Of a DNA stretch of 64,000 nucleotides, positions 44,594 through 55,330 are shown piece after piece. Both the position numbers and the translations under genes were made by a program. Under the pieces are notes generated by a model. That model was not told the DNA's origin and ran no database searches. It saw only the letters and a program-made list of their open reading frames with translations. This DNA comes from Eretmocerus hayati (Eukaryota; Arthropoda; Insecta; Hymenoptera; Aphelinidae), in the NCBI GenBank assembly GCA_029851415.1, contig CM056742.1, positions 78,482,748 through 78,546,747 on the forward strand. The letters run 5' to 3'. Position 1 is the stretch's first letter, and every line of letters begins with the position of its first letter.

Positions 44594-47016
44594 GTCTTAA
44601 CTGAATACCCAACCTTGACACAACCTTGACATTTCTCATTTCTTTTCGGACATTCGTGCGAAGCGTGGCCCGTTGCATGGCAAGTATAACATTGCCGGGT
44701 TGGACACTCGCGCGAGAGATGTCCAGTTTCGCTGCAGTTGAAGCACGCTCCTCGTGTCGACTGTTCCTGACGTTTCTGTATACTCTCGGCGCTCGCAGGC
44801 CTCGCATTCCTCTGCGTCCCAGATGCCCCTGGCATTTGCCAGTACGGGCAGGGCGGAAATCCCCACGGATAGCCCCATGGTCCCGCTTGTGGTGCTGGTG
44901 GGGTCGGTGGCGGAGGTGCGGAAGGCGTGGGCGTTGAAGTGCTGGCGGATTTGGTGGCGTTGGTCGTCACTGCACCGGTCTCCGCTGCTGCACCTGCACT
45001 CGTCCCATTTTCATTCTTCTTACCTCCCCTTCTTCCTCTTCCTTTGCCCTTTTGGCCGCCATTGGCGTTGTCAGGGTTCGCTGGTGTGGTTGCCGGTGGT
45101 GGCTGAGTCTCCGGTGCCTTCGCTTCGGGTTTATTCCCAATTGTCAATCCAGCGACCTGCCCGGTGGCTTCTTCCAACTCGGTGGCGGCCACTTTCCTTG
45201 TAGCGCTACTCGATCCTTGGTAGGCCGCCCCCGGGATGCGGGATTTGTCCTGCGATCGCGGAGCTATATATCGCGCGTCCCCTTCCAATTGTTTTTCAAA
45301 CTTTTTGCCATAATACTGAATCTCTGCCAGCGTTCTCACATCCTTAGTCTCTAAGTATCGACGGACTTCCGGTCTCAAATTGCGGATAACGATGTTAAAA
45401 ACTACTTCCTCGCTCGGCGGATGCTTGAAATGCCCTACGATAAGGCGGATACAAGTCGGATACGGCGCGATTTGTTCGTTTTTCCCCTGCGTACGGCGAT
45501 ATAACTCCTCCATCAAATCCTGATGGTCGACGTGTCCGACATACTGATCGCGAAACGCTTGTTTGAGGTCTCTCCAGGTCGCGATTCCCCTACGATGTGT
45601 ACGATACCACGTGCGCGCTCGATCGGTCAATATACTCGGCATAGCTGCTAAGACCTCCGCGTCGGATAGGTCGATCGCTTCCATGCACTCTTTCACGGAA
45701 GCTAGAAACTCTTCAGCCTTATCTGTACGGCCCTTCGGTTCCCCGTCGAACGAAATTTTCCAGCTCGCGAACGTCTTTATTACTTGTACAATTCGCTCGG
45801 ACTTTTTCTGCTCCTTTGAAACTACTCGTTTGCCCTTGGAGCGGGACCTCCTCGACACCGGTGTCTCCATTTCCCATTCGTCGCTGCTAGACGACCCCGA
45901 GAACCAGTCACGGCGAGAACTTTGGTCTTTGGCTTGGGAGTGGCGGATTCCGGGCGGAGCTTGCTCCTGCATCAAAGCTTGTTGCGTAGGGCCTGAATCA
46001 CCATGCATTGGCAGTGTAGTTCTCACCTGCTTCCGGCGATCTTCACGTGGGCGCTGGCGAGTCTCGCCAGCATAAGCTCCCTGCGACGTCTCCTGAATTC
46101 TGGGGCCTACCGGCGTCCGGGCGATAGGTGGAGCTTGCGGGTTAGAAGGCACCTGGTTGGTGGTCTGGCTGCCACGCAGGTTCTGCAACCGGTCACGTTG
46201 TTGGCGGATATACTCAGCATCGTCACCTGAACTGTCGTTACTTCTTCCCGCTGTCGTTCTCTGGTCTCGTTCCGACTCCGAGTCTCTTACTTCTCGTATT
46301 GAAGCTGTAGAAGTCACATGCGGGGGTAGGAACGGAGGCATGAACGGCGGAATGCTCCAGCCTCCCATCGCGGTTGGGTGTGGCAGTGTTGCATTAGCCC
46401 ATCCGGCGAAGGGCGTGTTCTGGCACATTTGGCGGAAAGATTCGGCAGCGGCGATCAAATTCTGGTAAACGGCTGGCATCACGTGACCCGGTGTCGCGAT
46501 TGACCCGTGTGAACTAGTTACCGTCGCGGTCGCGGAGGTGTTGGCCACGGTTGTCACATTCGCACTTTGTGTGACCCTAGTTGTCGACGTAACAACCGCG
46601 GGATCCTCCAGTTCGTACTCGAAATCTGCTTCAGGTTCGCTGTCGTCGCCCAGTTCAACTCCCTCTATCTCTTGTATCGCTCGTCTAGCCGCTGGCGAGA
46701 GTGGACTGGGTTCCTTCGGTAACTCGTCGACCGCGGGGTCCCACGGAACTTTCTCGCTCGGGTTGACTGTCATAAGGTCGTATCGTAGCAAACGGAGTCT
46801 CGTCGCGTTGAGAGTGCCCCCTAGATTGAGCCCCGCTTCGCTCAGGCGGGCCATAGCTTCTTCATAACTAAGATTCGCAACTAACTTGGCCGCGCCTACA
46901 TATCGCTGGTCTTTTCCGAGTATTTCGACAATCTCCGGTGTAATTGTCATCTTCCTCCGTTGACCCTCCGAAGGGATCGACATCGGTGGTTTCTTTCCGA
47001 CCATTTTCCTGCCCAC
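44500..47016 (-). CDS. Gag of the large Ty3/gypsy-like element
   Basis: An intact ORF of 838 codons. The middle part matches the retrotransposon gag capsid: SFDG near the start, an AEEFLASVKECMEAI helix, then TWRDLKQAFRDQYV. The C-terminus has three zinc knuckles: CFNCSETGHLSREC (758-771), CYTCHATGHASHEC (776-789) and CQGCVKVGYSVKTC (796-809). The third has Tyr where His is expected. Long Ser/Thr/Pro-rich linkers make it larger than usual gypsy gags (about 400-600). The ATG at 47016 is the first Met of the frame. It is the best preserved gene of the element and overlaps pol by 94 bp. Confidence 0.9.
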   Translation of the reverse strand: MGRKMVGKKPPMSIPSEGQRRKMTITPEIVEILGKDQRYVGAAKLVANLSYEEAMARLSEAGLNLGGTLNATRLRLLRYDLMTVNPSEKVPWDPAVDELPKEPSPLSPAARRAIQEIEGVELGDDSEPEADFEYELEDPAVVTSTTRVTQSANVTTVANTSATATVTSSHGSIATPGHVMPAVYQNLIAAAESFRQMCQNTPFAGWANATLPHPTAMGGWSIPPFMPPFLPPHVTSTASIREVRDSESERDQRTTAGRSNDSSGDDAEYIRQQRDRLQNLRGSQTTNQVPSNPQAPPIARTPVGPRIQETSQGAYAGETRQRPREDRRKQVRTTLPMHGDSGPTQQALMQEQAPPGIRHSQAKDQSSRRDWFSGSSSSDEWEMETPVSRRSRSKGKRVVSKEQKKSERIVQVIKTFASWKISFDGEPKGRTDKAEEFLASVKECMEAIDLSDAEVLAAMPSILTDRARTWYRTHRRGIATWRDLKQAFRDQYVGHVDHQDLMEELYRRTQGKNEQIAPYPTCIRLIVGHFKHPPSEEVVFNIVIRNLRPEVRRYLETKDVRTLAEIQYYGKKFEKQLEGDARYIAPRSQDKSRIPGAAYQGSSSATRKVAATELEEATGQVAGLTIGNKPEAKAPETQPPPATTPANPDNANGGQKGKGRGRRGGKKNENGTSAGAAAETGAVTTNATKSASTSTPTPSAPPPPTPPAPQAGPWGYPWGFPPCPYWQMPGASGTQRNARPASAESIQKRQEQSTRGACFNCSETGHLSRECPTRQCYTCHATGHASHECPKRNEKCQGCVKVGYSVKTCPDCKWALKYSGNGPAGAQGGTPPAPQNSK
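44554..44560 (-). promoter_or_regulatory. -1 ribosomal frameshift site G GGA AAC
   Basis: The heptamer GGGAAAC lies in the gag/pol overlap (44500-44593) with gag-frame codons GGA AAC. That is exactly the X XXY YYZ phase, and slipping back one base enters the pol frame. The next 45 bases are GC-rich with G and C runs that could pair. A second weaker candidate (G GGG GGA) lies about 22 bases downstream in the same phase. Confidence 0.7.
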
Positions 47017-47749
47017 GCGATGATACTCAACTTGTCGCGGAATAATTCAGGTATTGATTCCCTCGATGGGATAGGCGGATCCCCAAAACCCACTGGCGGA
47101 CCCTGCTGAGACGATTGTCTCGGCGGACTCCTTGATGAGGTTTTGAATCTTCGACGGAAAATTTGGAAAATTCGGCAAGAATAAGGATACGGGAGTCCCC
47201 CTCCACCTCTACTTATTGTTACTATTACTAGAATGGCATGCCATGTAATCAGATGGGGATGGAGAGTCGTGTATCCTGCGCAGGTGTCCGCAATTGGTGT
47301 AGGAACGCACTAGCTCCTCGAGTTATTCCGCGCGAGTCGAACAGTGACCTACGACTTTATACATTATTCGACCTAGCTTCGCGATGTGAAAGCATGTTCC
47401 GTTGATCTATCCGATGAGAGTTGTGCATATTCTACAGGAAATAGTCCGAAAACCCGAAAGCTACGAAGCATATTGCCCCCAAGACGGAATCGGAATTTTC
47501 GGAGACGCCCTCTACCGGCTTGATTGATGGAATAAATTTTTCGCAACGCTTTTCGCAACGAGCAAATTCGTAGGAATCGAGTCGCGTGGTTCATTTACGT
47601 AATCGGCGAGAAACCAGTGTAACTTCACTCGACGTCTAAACGGAAACGACTACCGATACAGGGGCTTCACGAGCTTCAGTTTGAGGACCCACATGGTGGG
47701 GTGAATCTTAGTCGGATCCCCCGGAGATCAATGGCGCCGAAGGGTGAAG

Positions 47750-48345
47750 CGGCAGTGCTGCCCCCCTATGGCGGACCGTGGAGTACTCCTCAAGAGCTAT
47801 CCAACCAGTACCCACACGACGGGTGTTGTCTCAATGGGAAACTCGCGCGCATGGCGGCGCTAGTGTGCACCCCGGTGGCGAAGCGCCCCCTATTGTCCCG
47901 GATAGTATTCACAAAGCCATGTCCAACGAGTACCCACACGGTGGTTTTCGCGTCAATAGGGAGCTCGCGCGCCAGGTGGCGCTGGTGTGCGCGACCATGG
48001 CGGAGCGCCCCCTAGCGGTCCGAATAGTACTCGCCGAGACGTGTTCAACGAGTACCCACACGGTGGGTTTCGCGTCAATAGGGAGCTCGCGCGCCAGGTG
48101 GCGCTGGTGTGCGCGACGATGGCGGAGCGCCCTCTGGCGGCCCGAAAAGTACTCGCCGAGCGGTGTTCAACGAGTACCCACACGGTGGGTTCCGCGTCAA
48201 TAGGGAGCTCGCACTCCAGGTGGCGCTGGTGTGCGCGACGATGGCGGAGCGCCCTCTATCGTCACGAAGAGTACTCGTCAGGAGCTTTCAATCGAATACC
48301 CACACGACGGGGTATTTTACAGACGGGTCACTGTGCGCGAGCCGG
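47750..48345 (-). repeat. 122-bp tandem repeats in the retroelement leader
   Basis: cccacacg starts at 47811, 47933, 48055, 48177 and 48299, an exact 122-bp period with five units. The central units are nearly identical, sharing gtcaatagggagctcgcgcg and atggcggagcgccc; the outer units are diverged. Since 122 is not a multiple of three, the array cannot encode a repeated peptide. It probably acts as RNA or DNA (packaging, promoter or dimerisation) or grew by slippage during reverse transcription. Confidence 0.9.
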
Positions 48346-48563
48346 GGCGAACGCGCGGCACTATGGGGGTGGGGGTGATGACACTCGTTGACACAGAGTG
48401 TTCGGGAGTAGGCGCGCAGGATCGCACGCGAATAATATTAAATCATCGTCATACACCGAGGGCCCGATATTCACCCTAAATCCTTGTAGTACCGCGTCGA
48501 TGCTCTCACGCGCACGCGCAGTGTCCGCAGGTTCGTTCCGGACACTCCCGGGCGTCAACCGTG

Positions 48564-48581
48564 ATCCTGGCAGGATCGCCA
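48564..48581 (-). promoter_or_regulatory. Primer-binding site of the large element
   Basis: The minus strand reads TGGCGATCCTGCCAGGAT immediately inside the 5' LTR, the expected place and the usual TGG start of a tRNA 3'-end complement. It also contains the dyad ATCCTGCCAGGAT. The tRNA was not identified. Confidence 0.75.
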
Positions 48582-50010
48582 TGTAACGTGGCGGGCATCA
48601 GCAGGGGGAAATTTCCTGAGAAGCTAAACCCACCCAACGCTACCTCATTCATTTGGGCCGGATCAGGTCAGGGCCAGGCACCCCGCGCCACGAGGGGCGG
48701 GACAGTGGGGCAAATTGGGAGCACCTGAGAATCACGAAAATATTCTGCGGACACTGTATATATACATCGTATCGAAATAATCACTCTCCAGATTACGAAA
48801 TTACAAACGGAATTTATTGCTATTAGGAACTCTCATTTCGAGGCACGCAGGCCAATAAAACTAATATACAACGCCATCTGTGGCGGATCTGTGCATCTAA
48901 CGTCTATAAATCGTTCAATAAACTCACTGCAAAAATATCTCGAAATTCACTTTAGACCGAAAACGCCCATATACACTCGTTCGAAAAATCACTGCACCAC
49001 TTTGTAGCAGAAATGCCCATATACACGGTGGGCGGAGCTAACTTGAGGGGTGGGAGCTATTCCCCAGCTGGCGGGCCCGTCCCTCTCCAACCCTCCGCGC
49101 CTTCGTCTCCGGAAGTCGGAATTAATACACAAAATGGACGTGACAACGACCCGCGTGGCCTAGCATGGCCAAAACGTGCAGGTGAATATTGGCACGAGGA
49201 GTTGGAGGGACGCGGAGACGACGCGATGGGTCGGCGGACAATGGGGACACACCGCGTCGCGAGCTGGGAAGTAGGCCACCCGGTAGCCCTGGACCCGACT
49301 CTCCGCCCGGGGGGTCACGATGAGGGCGGATGCACCCTGGGGAAGACGTAATGCCACTTACCGCGTAGGTCTATGTCGTCCGGAAGCTCACTGCGATAGC
49401 TCTACTGCTGCGCTGTTGCTGCTCTGCTGCTGGGGCTGCTTGATTTCGCCGCTGCTGCAGCTCTCTCTCTCTCTCTCTCTCTAGCCCAGTCCGGGTCACC
49501 CTCCAAAAGCTGGGTACCCTGGGCGAGATGTGGTCGTGTGGGGTGGCCACGCGTCAGGACACGCTAACACAAGTCTTGGCACTAGCACTGGGTTCACCCA
49601 CACACACACACACACACGAAACGTCTTGTGCACCCGCGGCGCGATCACTGGACCCGTCCTGGGTCGCTACTCCTGGAGCACGCGGCGAATTTAAGGGCAC
49701 GATCTACAGGGAAGTCTATCTAGGCCGGCAGCCATCCCAAGATTGCCGGCCGGCGAAGCGCGGCGCGGCTTCCTCTGGCCCGCGCAAGCGCTGCGCCGCC
49801 CGGCTTGGTGGGCTGGAAGGTGCTGCCACCACGCTGGTGGCGGGAGCCATCAGCCCGTTTGAAACGTCGTTGTCGTCTTCTTCTCGTCACCTCGGGCACC
49901 TCAACAAAAAAGTATAACACACGAAAATCAGACCTTGATTTACTTTGCCCGAGGTGGCGACGAGAGCTTCTGTGGGCGAGCTGGAACGTGCTGCAACGTT
50001 CCACGTTGCA
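48582..50010 (-). repeat. 5' LTR of the large element
   Basis: An intact LTR of 1429 bp. It carries a (CT)n run at about 49460-49482 and (CA)n at about 49600. It matches the three blocks of the other LTR with scattered substitutions. The termini TGTAACGTGG/CCACGTTGCA form a short imperfect inverted repeat. Confidence 0.92.
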
Positions 50011-50292
50011 AATGATCAACTGAGAGCATGCTTCTCTGTTTCTTCTACTCAGGAAGGAATGGCATCGGAATCGAGGAAATTTATCAATCGTACAGTCAAC
50101 CCTCTAATAGTCCTCAGAATCCTCCACAGAGCTACCGATCATTGGGACGACTTGGTCGTTTTTTTCGATAGATGATCTTCGTCTTCATTGTGGTGGAATG
50201 GTAAGTGAATTTTTGTTGATTTTGAAGGACTCTGTGGCGAGGAATTGATGGGAGAATTCCTCGCTTCAGTATAACAGGAACATTGTTCTTCC
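50011..50292 (+). pseudogene. BEL/Pao gag, 3' part after the insertion
   Basis: Directly after the AATG duplication the BEL gag frame resumes, with a DQLRACFS block and a TDHWDDLVVFF motif (about 50137-50165) that is typical of this gag domain. A T-run at about 50157 brings a frame slip and a stop. The remainder to 50292 shows only a decayed continuation. Confidence 0.8.
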
Positions 50293-50558
50293 TCCGACGT
50301 TCCGTCTACTTGGTTCGTAGACCTCAACAAGACAGTTTAAGTTGAGACATATGAAATACAAATTTGAGATCAAACGCACTCATTGCGAGCATCGTCCGTC
50401 TTTTGTCAAAGCAATAACTTGAGTTCACAGTAACATTCATTTTGACAAAAGACGGACGATGCTCACAATGAGTCCATTTGATCTCGAATTTGTATTCCAT
50501 ATGTTTTAACTTAAACTGTCCTGATGAGGTCTACATACCAAGTAGACGAAACGTCGGA
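50293..50558. repeat. 266-bp inverted repeat between BEL gag and pol
   Basis: tccgacgttccgtctacttgg at the left mirrors ccaagtagacgaaacgtcgga at the right, with one mismatch. Arms of about 120 bp flank a spacer near 50421-50442. It sits where BEL protease and the RT N-terminus are missing. The outer ends carry a hammerhead-like motif, which points to a Penelope-type or related repeat. Confidence 0.8.
50521..50558 (+). ncRNA. Hammerhead-ribozyme-like motif
   Basis: CTGATGA (50521-50527) is followed by a hairpin, GTCTAC-loop-GTAGAC (50529-50547), then GAAAC (50548-50552) and GTCGG. This is the core order of hammerhead ribozymes. One extra G (50528) between core and stem departs from the canonical form. 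The mirror copy in the left arm has mutated core bases (TTGTTGA and GGAAC). Penelope-like elements are known to carry such motifs. Activity is unproven and the extra G may abolish it. Confidence 0.5.
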
Positions 50559-50583
50559 AGACGCACATACAGATTCCCCCATA

Positions 50584-52030
50584 GGATCCGAAGTCCTTGA
50601 AGGAGGAATCTATATAGATGACGTAGTATGAGGTGATCACTCAATTGAAACTGCCTGTCAGAAACAGCTGGAGCTTATCGATATCTGCAAAGTGGGCGAA
50701 TGCAACCTCCGTGGATGGGTAACTGATGAACAACAATTATTGTCTCAACTCCCAAATGAATTTTCAGCTGAAAATCCTTATAACACCGCCATCAATCGAA
50801 CTTGCTCCAGGAACCGATTCAGTATTCACAACTCTTGGCCTACATTGGCTACACCATGAAGATGTTCTCAAATTCGAATGTATAGAACCAAACCTCTCAG
50901 TGATATGGACGAAACGCACAGTTCTCTCAAAAATTGCTGGCGTCTCTGACCCACTGGGCTGGCTAGCACCAATGGTTATCACTTCCAAAATATTCATGCA
51001 AAAACTTTGGATAGTTGATTACGATTGGGATCGAGAGCTCTCAGGAAAGAATGCTAAAAATCCCTCAGTGGTCGAACTACCCGAATGATAGTCGCTCGCA
51101 TGAATTACACGGATTTTCTGACGCTCCAAAACTTATCATTTGTGCTGTAGTCCATTTCAGAGTTACTTCATCAGGGAATGTTAGTGTGGAGCTTTCAGTG
51201 TCACCCATCAAACCTATTCCTTTTCCAAGATTAGAGTTCTGCACTACATTCTACACTACTCTACTAGTTCTAGACGAACTCGTTAGTAATTCGCAATCCT
51301 CATTGGAGATTCAAAATCTTCAAGTTTCTGTACGCACTGTCTCGATGGATGTTTTGCATTGGCTCAACGATCATCAATCTAGATGGCCAGTTTTCATAAC
51401 TAATCGATGTTCCAAGATGATGGATTTCTTGCCAGAGACCCAATGGAAATACATTCGCTCTGAGGACAATCTTGCTAATATGAAGAGCAGAGGTCGTTTT
51501 ACCGATAATATAGCCGAACTCACGCTGTGGTGAAATAGGCCTGGATGATTATCATGACCCCCTGCGTCACGACCTGAATCAAAATCCGTTTACAGTCATT
51601 CACCTATTGATGCATAAACTTTATCCTCACCATTCCCCGCTGCACACGTAACGAAAGAACCTGTTGTACCCAGAGGCTTACTCAACCTTCGCTTGAACAT
51701 GCTTCGAGCACAATAATCTCATTCACGGGTGATCAATGGGACTGCTAACCATCTCAGATTCATTCCAATTCCGTGACACACCCTTTTTCTGGCTTTGGAA
51801 TTTCAGATCTGATTCAAAATGGGCCCCGGGCTCAGTTAGCCATCTCCAAGGGAGCACTAACATGTGAAGAAAAGAAACGGGCTAAATTCTCCTGTATCCA
51901 TACGATTCAAAATTCAGAATATGCTGATGCAATCGAGATGATTCCTAACGATCGGCCCTTGCCAAAGAAAAATGAACTCCGTCAACTCTCTCCCATCATC
52001 ACTCATGACATGATGGGAGAGGAGGGTTGA
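50584..52030 (+). pseudogene. BEL/Pao pol: RT 3' part and RNase H region
   Basis: It opens with the RT catalytic YIDD (about 50610-50622), then a stop at about 50630. The family blocks LLSQLP, IWTKRTVLSKIAG (about 50908-50946), DPLGWLAPMVI and QKLW follow. The next frame (51015-51533) carries HGFSDAPK and a PRLEFC...LDELV block of the BEL RNase H-like domain, then WKYIRSEDNLA. 51773-52030 is the linker before integrase. At least three frame changes and several stops make it dead. The upstream half of RT and the protease are absent. Confidence 0.85.
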
Positions 52031-52329
52031 TTAGAGAACTCGAATCTCACTGTCAATTAGGGATACTCCATCATATTGCCACTTGGACACCCATCCACAC
52101 ATTTGATTCTTTGAAAATTCCACACGCTCACGTGGCATGGAGGCATTCAGATCACTCTTGCGTCTCTCCTCCAAGCATTTTGGATCGTGCGAGGTCGCAC
52201 TGCAGTGGAAAGGACAATCCACCAATGTCCTGTTTCTGCGCGTTATCGCGCAGCAACATCACAGCAAATGATGGGTCAATTACCAGGAAGCCGTGTACAA
52301 GTTTCGCCCCCTTTCTAGAAAATAGGTGT

Positions 52330-53100
52330 TAATTATGCTGGTTTTATATGCGTACTCACTGCACCCGGGCGCGGTAATGAAGCACTGGAAGTTATATTGC
52401 CGCCTCCATATGCATGAGTAGGCGTGCCATACATCGCGAGGTCGTCTCAGACTATTCCTCGGCAGCCTCTGTAACAGCCTTCATCAGATCCATCTACCGC
52501 CGTAATCATTGCTCAGATCTGCAGAGCGATCAAGGCACCAATTTTGTTAGAGCTGATCGTGAGCTCGATGTCCTTCCTTCGAAAGCCTCAGCAAAATTCA
52601 ACTCCACAATCACCGTTTCATCGGGGATAATGACTAATTTGCACTTCAATCCCCCTCCAGCCCTTCACTTCGGTGGTCTTTGGAAGGTGGCTGCAGAATC
52701 GGCCGAGCATCATCTCAACCGCGTGGTTCGGGAGAATAAATTGACATTCGAGGAACTCTTTACCTTCCTCCACCAAGTAGAGCAATTTTCAATCCTTACC
52801 CTCTCGCTCCCCTTCCGGACAAACCAACTGATATGCGCCCATTGACCCCAACTCATGTTCTGATCCACTCTGAATCATTCATAACTAGCGGTTCTGCCTT
52901 GCTCATTAACGCTTGCCCGGCTCCATTCTATCCAGTACAATTGATTTTGCAGGAGAATTTCATGTTATCCCTCGATTCTAATCCAGAAACATACTATGAA
53001 ATGAATTCAAGTGGCTCCCTCAGAGCTTCCGTACGGATCATTTCAACATTTGCGGAATCAGTGAAGTAGGTACTCTAACACCCACTTGACTTCGATGAAG
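52330..53100 (+). pseudogene. BEL/Pao integrase and 3' end
   Basis: NYAGFICVLTAPGRG, IHREVVSDYSS and SDQGTNF (about 52525-52550) mark the integrase core with its catalytic Asp residues, and HFGGLWKVAAES the conserved BEL block that follows the active-site region. The frame is open at 52414-52845 and then shifts to 52833-53069 at an MRPLTPTHVLI stretch, which is the position of the family's LTPxHFLIG. The zinc domain upstream is decayed. Confidence 0.82.
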
Positions 53101-55330
53101 AAGTTATAAAAGTTGAAGTAATTAAAAGCCAATCAAAACTCTGTATTTCCGGATTCCACATACCGAGTCGCTCATGTGACGTGGTAAGTCTCGAGCTTCC
53201 TGCCCGCGCCTCCCCCCGTCACCAGACGATGCACCAAGTGCACCGTCAGCGTTCCTGACGGAGCTTCGCCCGTTTCCCCACCTACAGCGCGAAGTCGCGT
53301 CGCGGACCCATCATCGCGGGCGACGGAACACGCCGCGGCAGACCACTCTGACCAACGATCAGGATCACACACACTCTCTATCACCTCAATTATCTCTAAA
53401 AGTCACTTATCGATCTCATACTCGTGTTCCTTTCGAAAACTCTTCCTCCCCTCGTTACATCCCCTTTTCCGTGCTAGGTGAGGTGATTTTCCGCTAGTAA
53501 AATTTCTTCTCACAAAAGTTAGAAACATTTCCTCTCAAAAATGTTTCAGATACTGCAAAATTCCGTGAGAGCGTCTGAAAAATAGAAAGTAACCACGAGA
53601 AGATGAGAGATGAGCCAAGCAGCATCCAGACAAGCCGTGAGGAGTCAAGCCGCAGCCTCAACCAAACCCACGAGGAAAATGGAACAACAACGACTGACCA
53701 ACGTGATTTGCCTAGAACTGCGAGCAGGGCCAACATCCACATCCCGCCGAGACAATCTTGTACAATGGAGCTGCACAATCAACTCGCAGAGAGGATGGCT
53801 ATCCGACCATCTTCTCATCGCAACCATCAGAGACTGAAACCATCGATGGGTAAGCAGCTGCGTCAGCATGTCGCGTAGAACGGAAGAACGACCCAGCAAC
53901 AAGTAATGTAGAACTCCTCTTGAAGTTTATCATGTAACTTTCGCAAGTCTGAGGCGGTCACTGAAGATAATTCGATCCATTCTTTCGAAGATGCATTTGA
54001 AATGAGTCTCGAGCCACCGTTTCTGTGCGCTTTGGATACATCAATGTTTATCAAATATCAAAATTGATCGGGATATTCCATAGTATATAGAGACGGACAA
54101 AGTCTAAAATTACACTGGATGAAATACCATGCGAGATGATCGAAATGAAACGTGTTGTGATATCCCCGAATATTGAATTCAATACAGCAGAACTGAGCAA
54201 CGGCTCTTAGCTGCAGCCACGAAGTTGGTCTCAATTCATGAAAATGGATCCAACACTGGGAATGAATCATTATGGAATGTCTTGCAAGGTGGTCTGAATT
54301 TTTACCAGTGGATGATGAATTTTAAGGTAGTTGTCCTGTAAAATTAATCAAGAACAGGATGCTTCGTAACAGGTGAGAATTTAGTTCAGGTATCGATGAC
54401 GATCTGTGCGAAATTTCAAGACAATCGACCGTTTCGAGCCAGAGCCCTAGCCATCAAAAAACCGGGTGTTTTAGTAACAATTAACATTGCGCTTATGGGA
54501 GATGACACGTGAAACGGCACTCTTTCGAGTCTCACAATTCATCCCGTCAACAGAAGATGATGGGATCGCAGGAGAAAGAAGGTAATACAAAGATAAACCT
54601 TCTCCCTGAATCCGCTCAGGGAGAAGGTTGCGGACGTCAATTGCGGAACGGCTTCCACGGAAACTCTGTTCATGCGCGAATTATCGGCTGGTTCTCACGG
54701 GTTTTGACCATAGAAGTATCTCAGCCCATGTTTGCTTGCTTTTTGCTGTGCAGAATTCATGAATATGGGTGTTATCAAAAAGTGAGGTTGGGGAGCCTTT
54801 GACTCACGTAGTTACAGGACAACTACCTTGATAAGTAAGCCATTACAAAAAAAATTTGAAAAATGAAATTTTGTCAAGTCTCAAAATTTCACAAAAATGG
54901 ATGATATTGGGGATATCAAACTCGATTGGCAGCAAATATGGTTATATGTATTCATTGGATCATGTAGAACTCGAAGTAGGAGTATATCGGATCGAACTTC
55001 TGTTAATGGGTTCAAACCCCAAAGAGACAACGAAACGGTTCGAAACTTTGCTGAAAGACTGGTATATTTGCATGAGCATTTGATTCATGCCAGACGTGTG
55101 CGTGATGAATGGGAGAATCTCCACGAAAATGAAAAATGCGGATGGACACGAAGGCAAAAATTGTAGTTACTCTAGGTTCTTCAATGAATCTGAAAATGGA
55201 GTACCGAATGATGCTTCCTTGTGATGAACCTGATTCTTCTGAGAGAGCCATAAGAATGGCTGAGTCTGTCGAGAGGAGTCCGAATCAACCCGTAGGGGGC
55301 TTTGGGTGTGATCTTCGGGTTGCATTTCGA
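53101..55330. other. Unassigned stretch after BEL/Pao
   Basis: 53170-53500 may contain the BEL 3' LTR, but no partner was found. 53600-54330 has no recognised ORF. A 34-base perfect hairpin (54596-54629) stands alone. The 75-89-codon ORFs at 54856-55166 have a short gag-like phrase (ETVRNFAERLVYL), which hints at a gag relic of an LTR element but is too short to assign. Confidence 0.4.

Larger units (their letters stand above)
47017..48581 (-). other. Long untranslated leader of the large element
   Basis: 1.56 kb between the primer-binding site and the gag start, longer than usual. It holds the 122-bp tandem array near the 5' LTR and about 0.7 kb without a recognised feature. Several short ORFs on both strands are by-products of the array. 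Confidence 0.6.
33050..50010 (-). mobile_element. Large Ty3/gypsy-like LTR retrotransposon with a third ORF
   Basis: It is on the minus strand. The 5' LTR is at 48582-50010 and the 3' LTR at 33050-38142, the latter enlarged by two insertions. On the plus strand the LTRs begin TGTAACGTGG and end CCACGTTGCA. The 4-bp duplication AATG flanks the element (33046-33049 and 50011-50014), inside BEL gag. It contains, in order, the PBS, a leader with 122-bp repeats, gag, protease-RT, RNase H-integrase, a third ORF and the PPT. Without the insertions it would be about 13.3 kb, long for Ty3/gypsy. One stop and one frameshift in pol suggest this copy is dead, but gag and ORF3 are fully open. Confidence 0.93.
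32601..53100 (+). mobile_element. BEL/Pao LTR retrotransposon, degenerate and nested
   Basis: Gag (32601-33049 and 50011-50290), a pol core (50584-52030) and integrase (about 52330-52850) lie in BEL/Pao order on the plus strand. It is interrupted by a 17-kb element, and between gag and pol by a 266-bp inverted repeat. The protease and the N-terminal half of RT are missing. Stops and frameshifts occur throughout. LTRs were not identified with confidence, so the limits are those of the coding remains. Confidence 0.8.

Noticed and set aside
53170..53500. BEL/Pao 3' LTR
   Set aside because: Position fits, but no matching 5' LTR was found upstream of 32601, so the limits cannot be supported.
54596..54629. 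Rho-independent terminator-like hairpin
   Set aside because: A perfect 14-bp stem, but no T-tract and a eukaryotic repeat context; bacterial termination is not relevant here.
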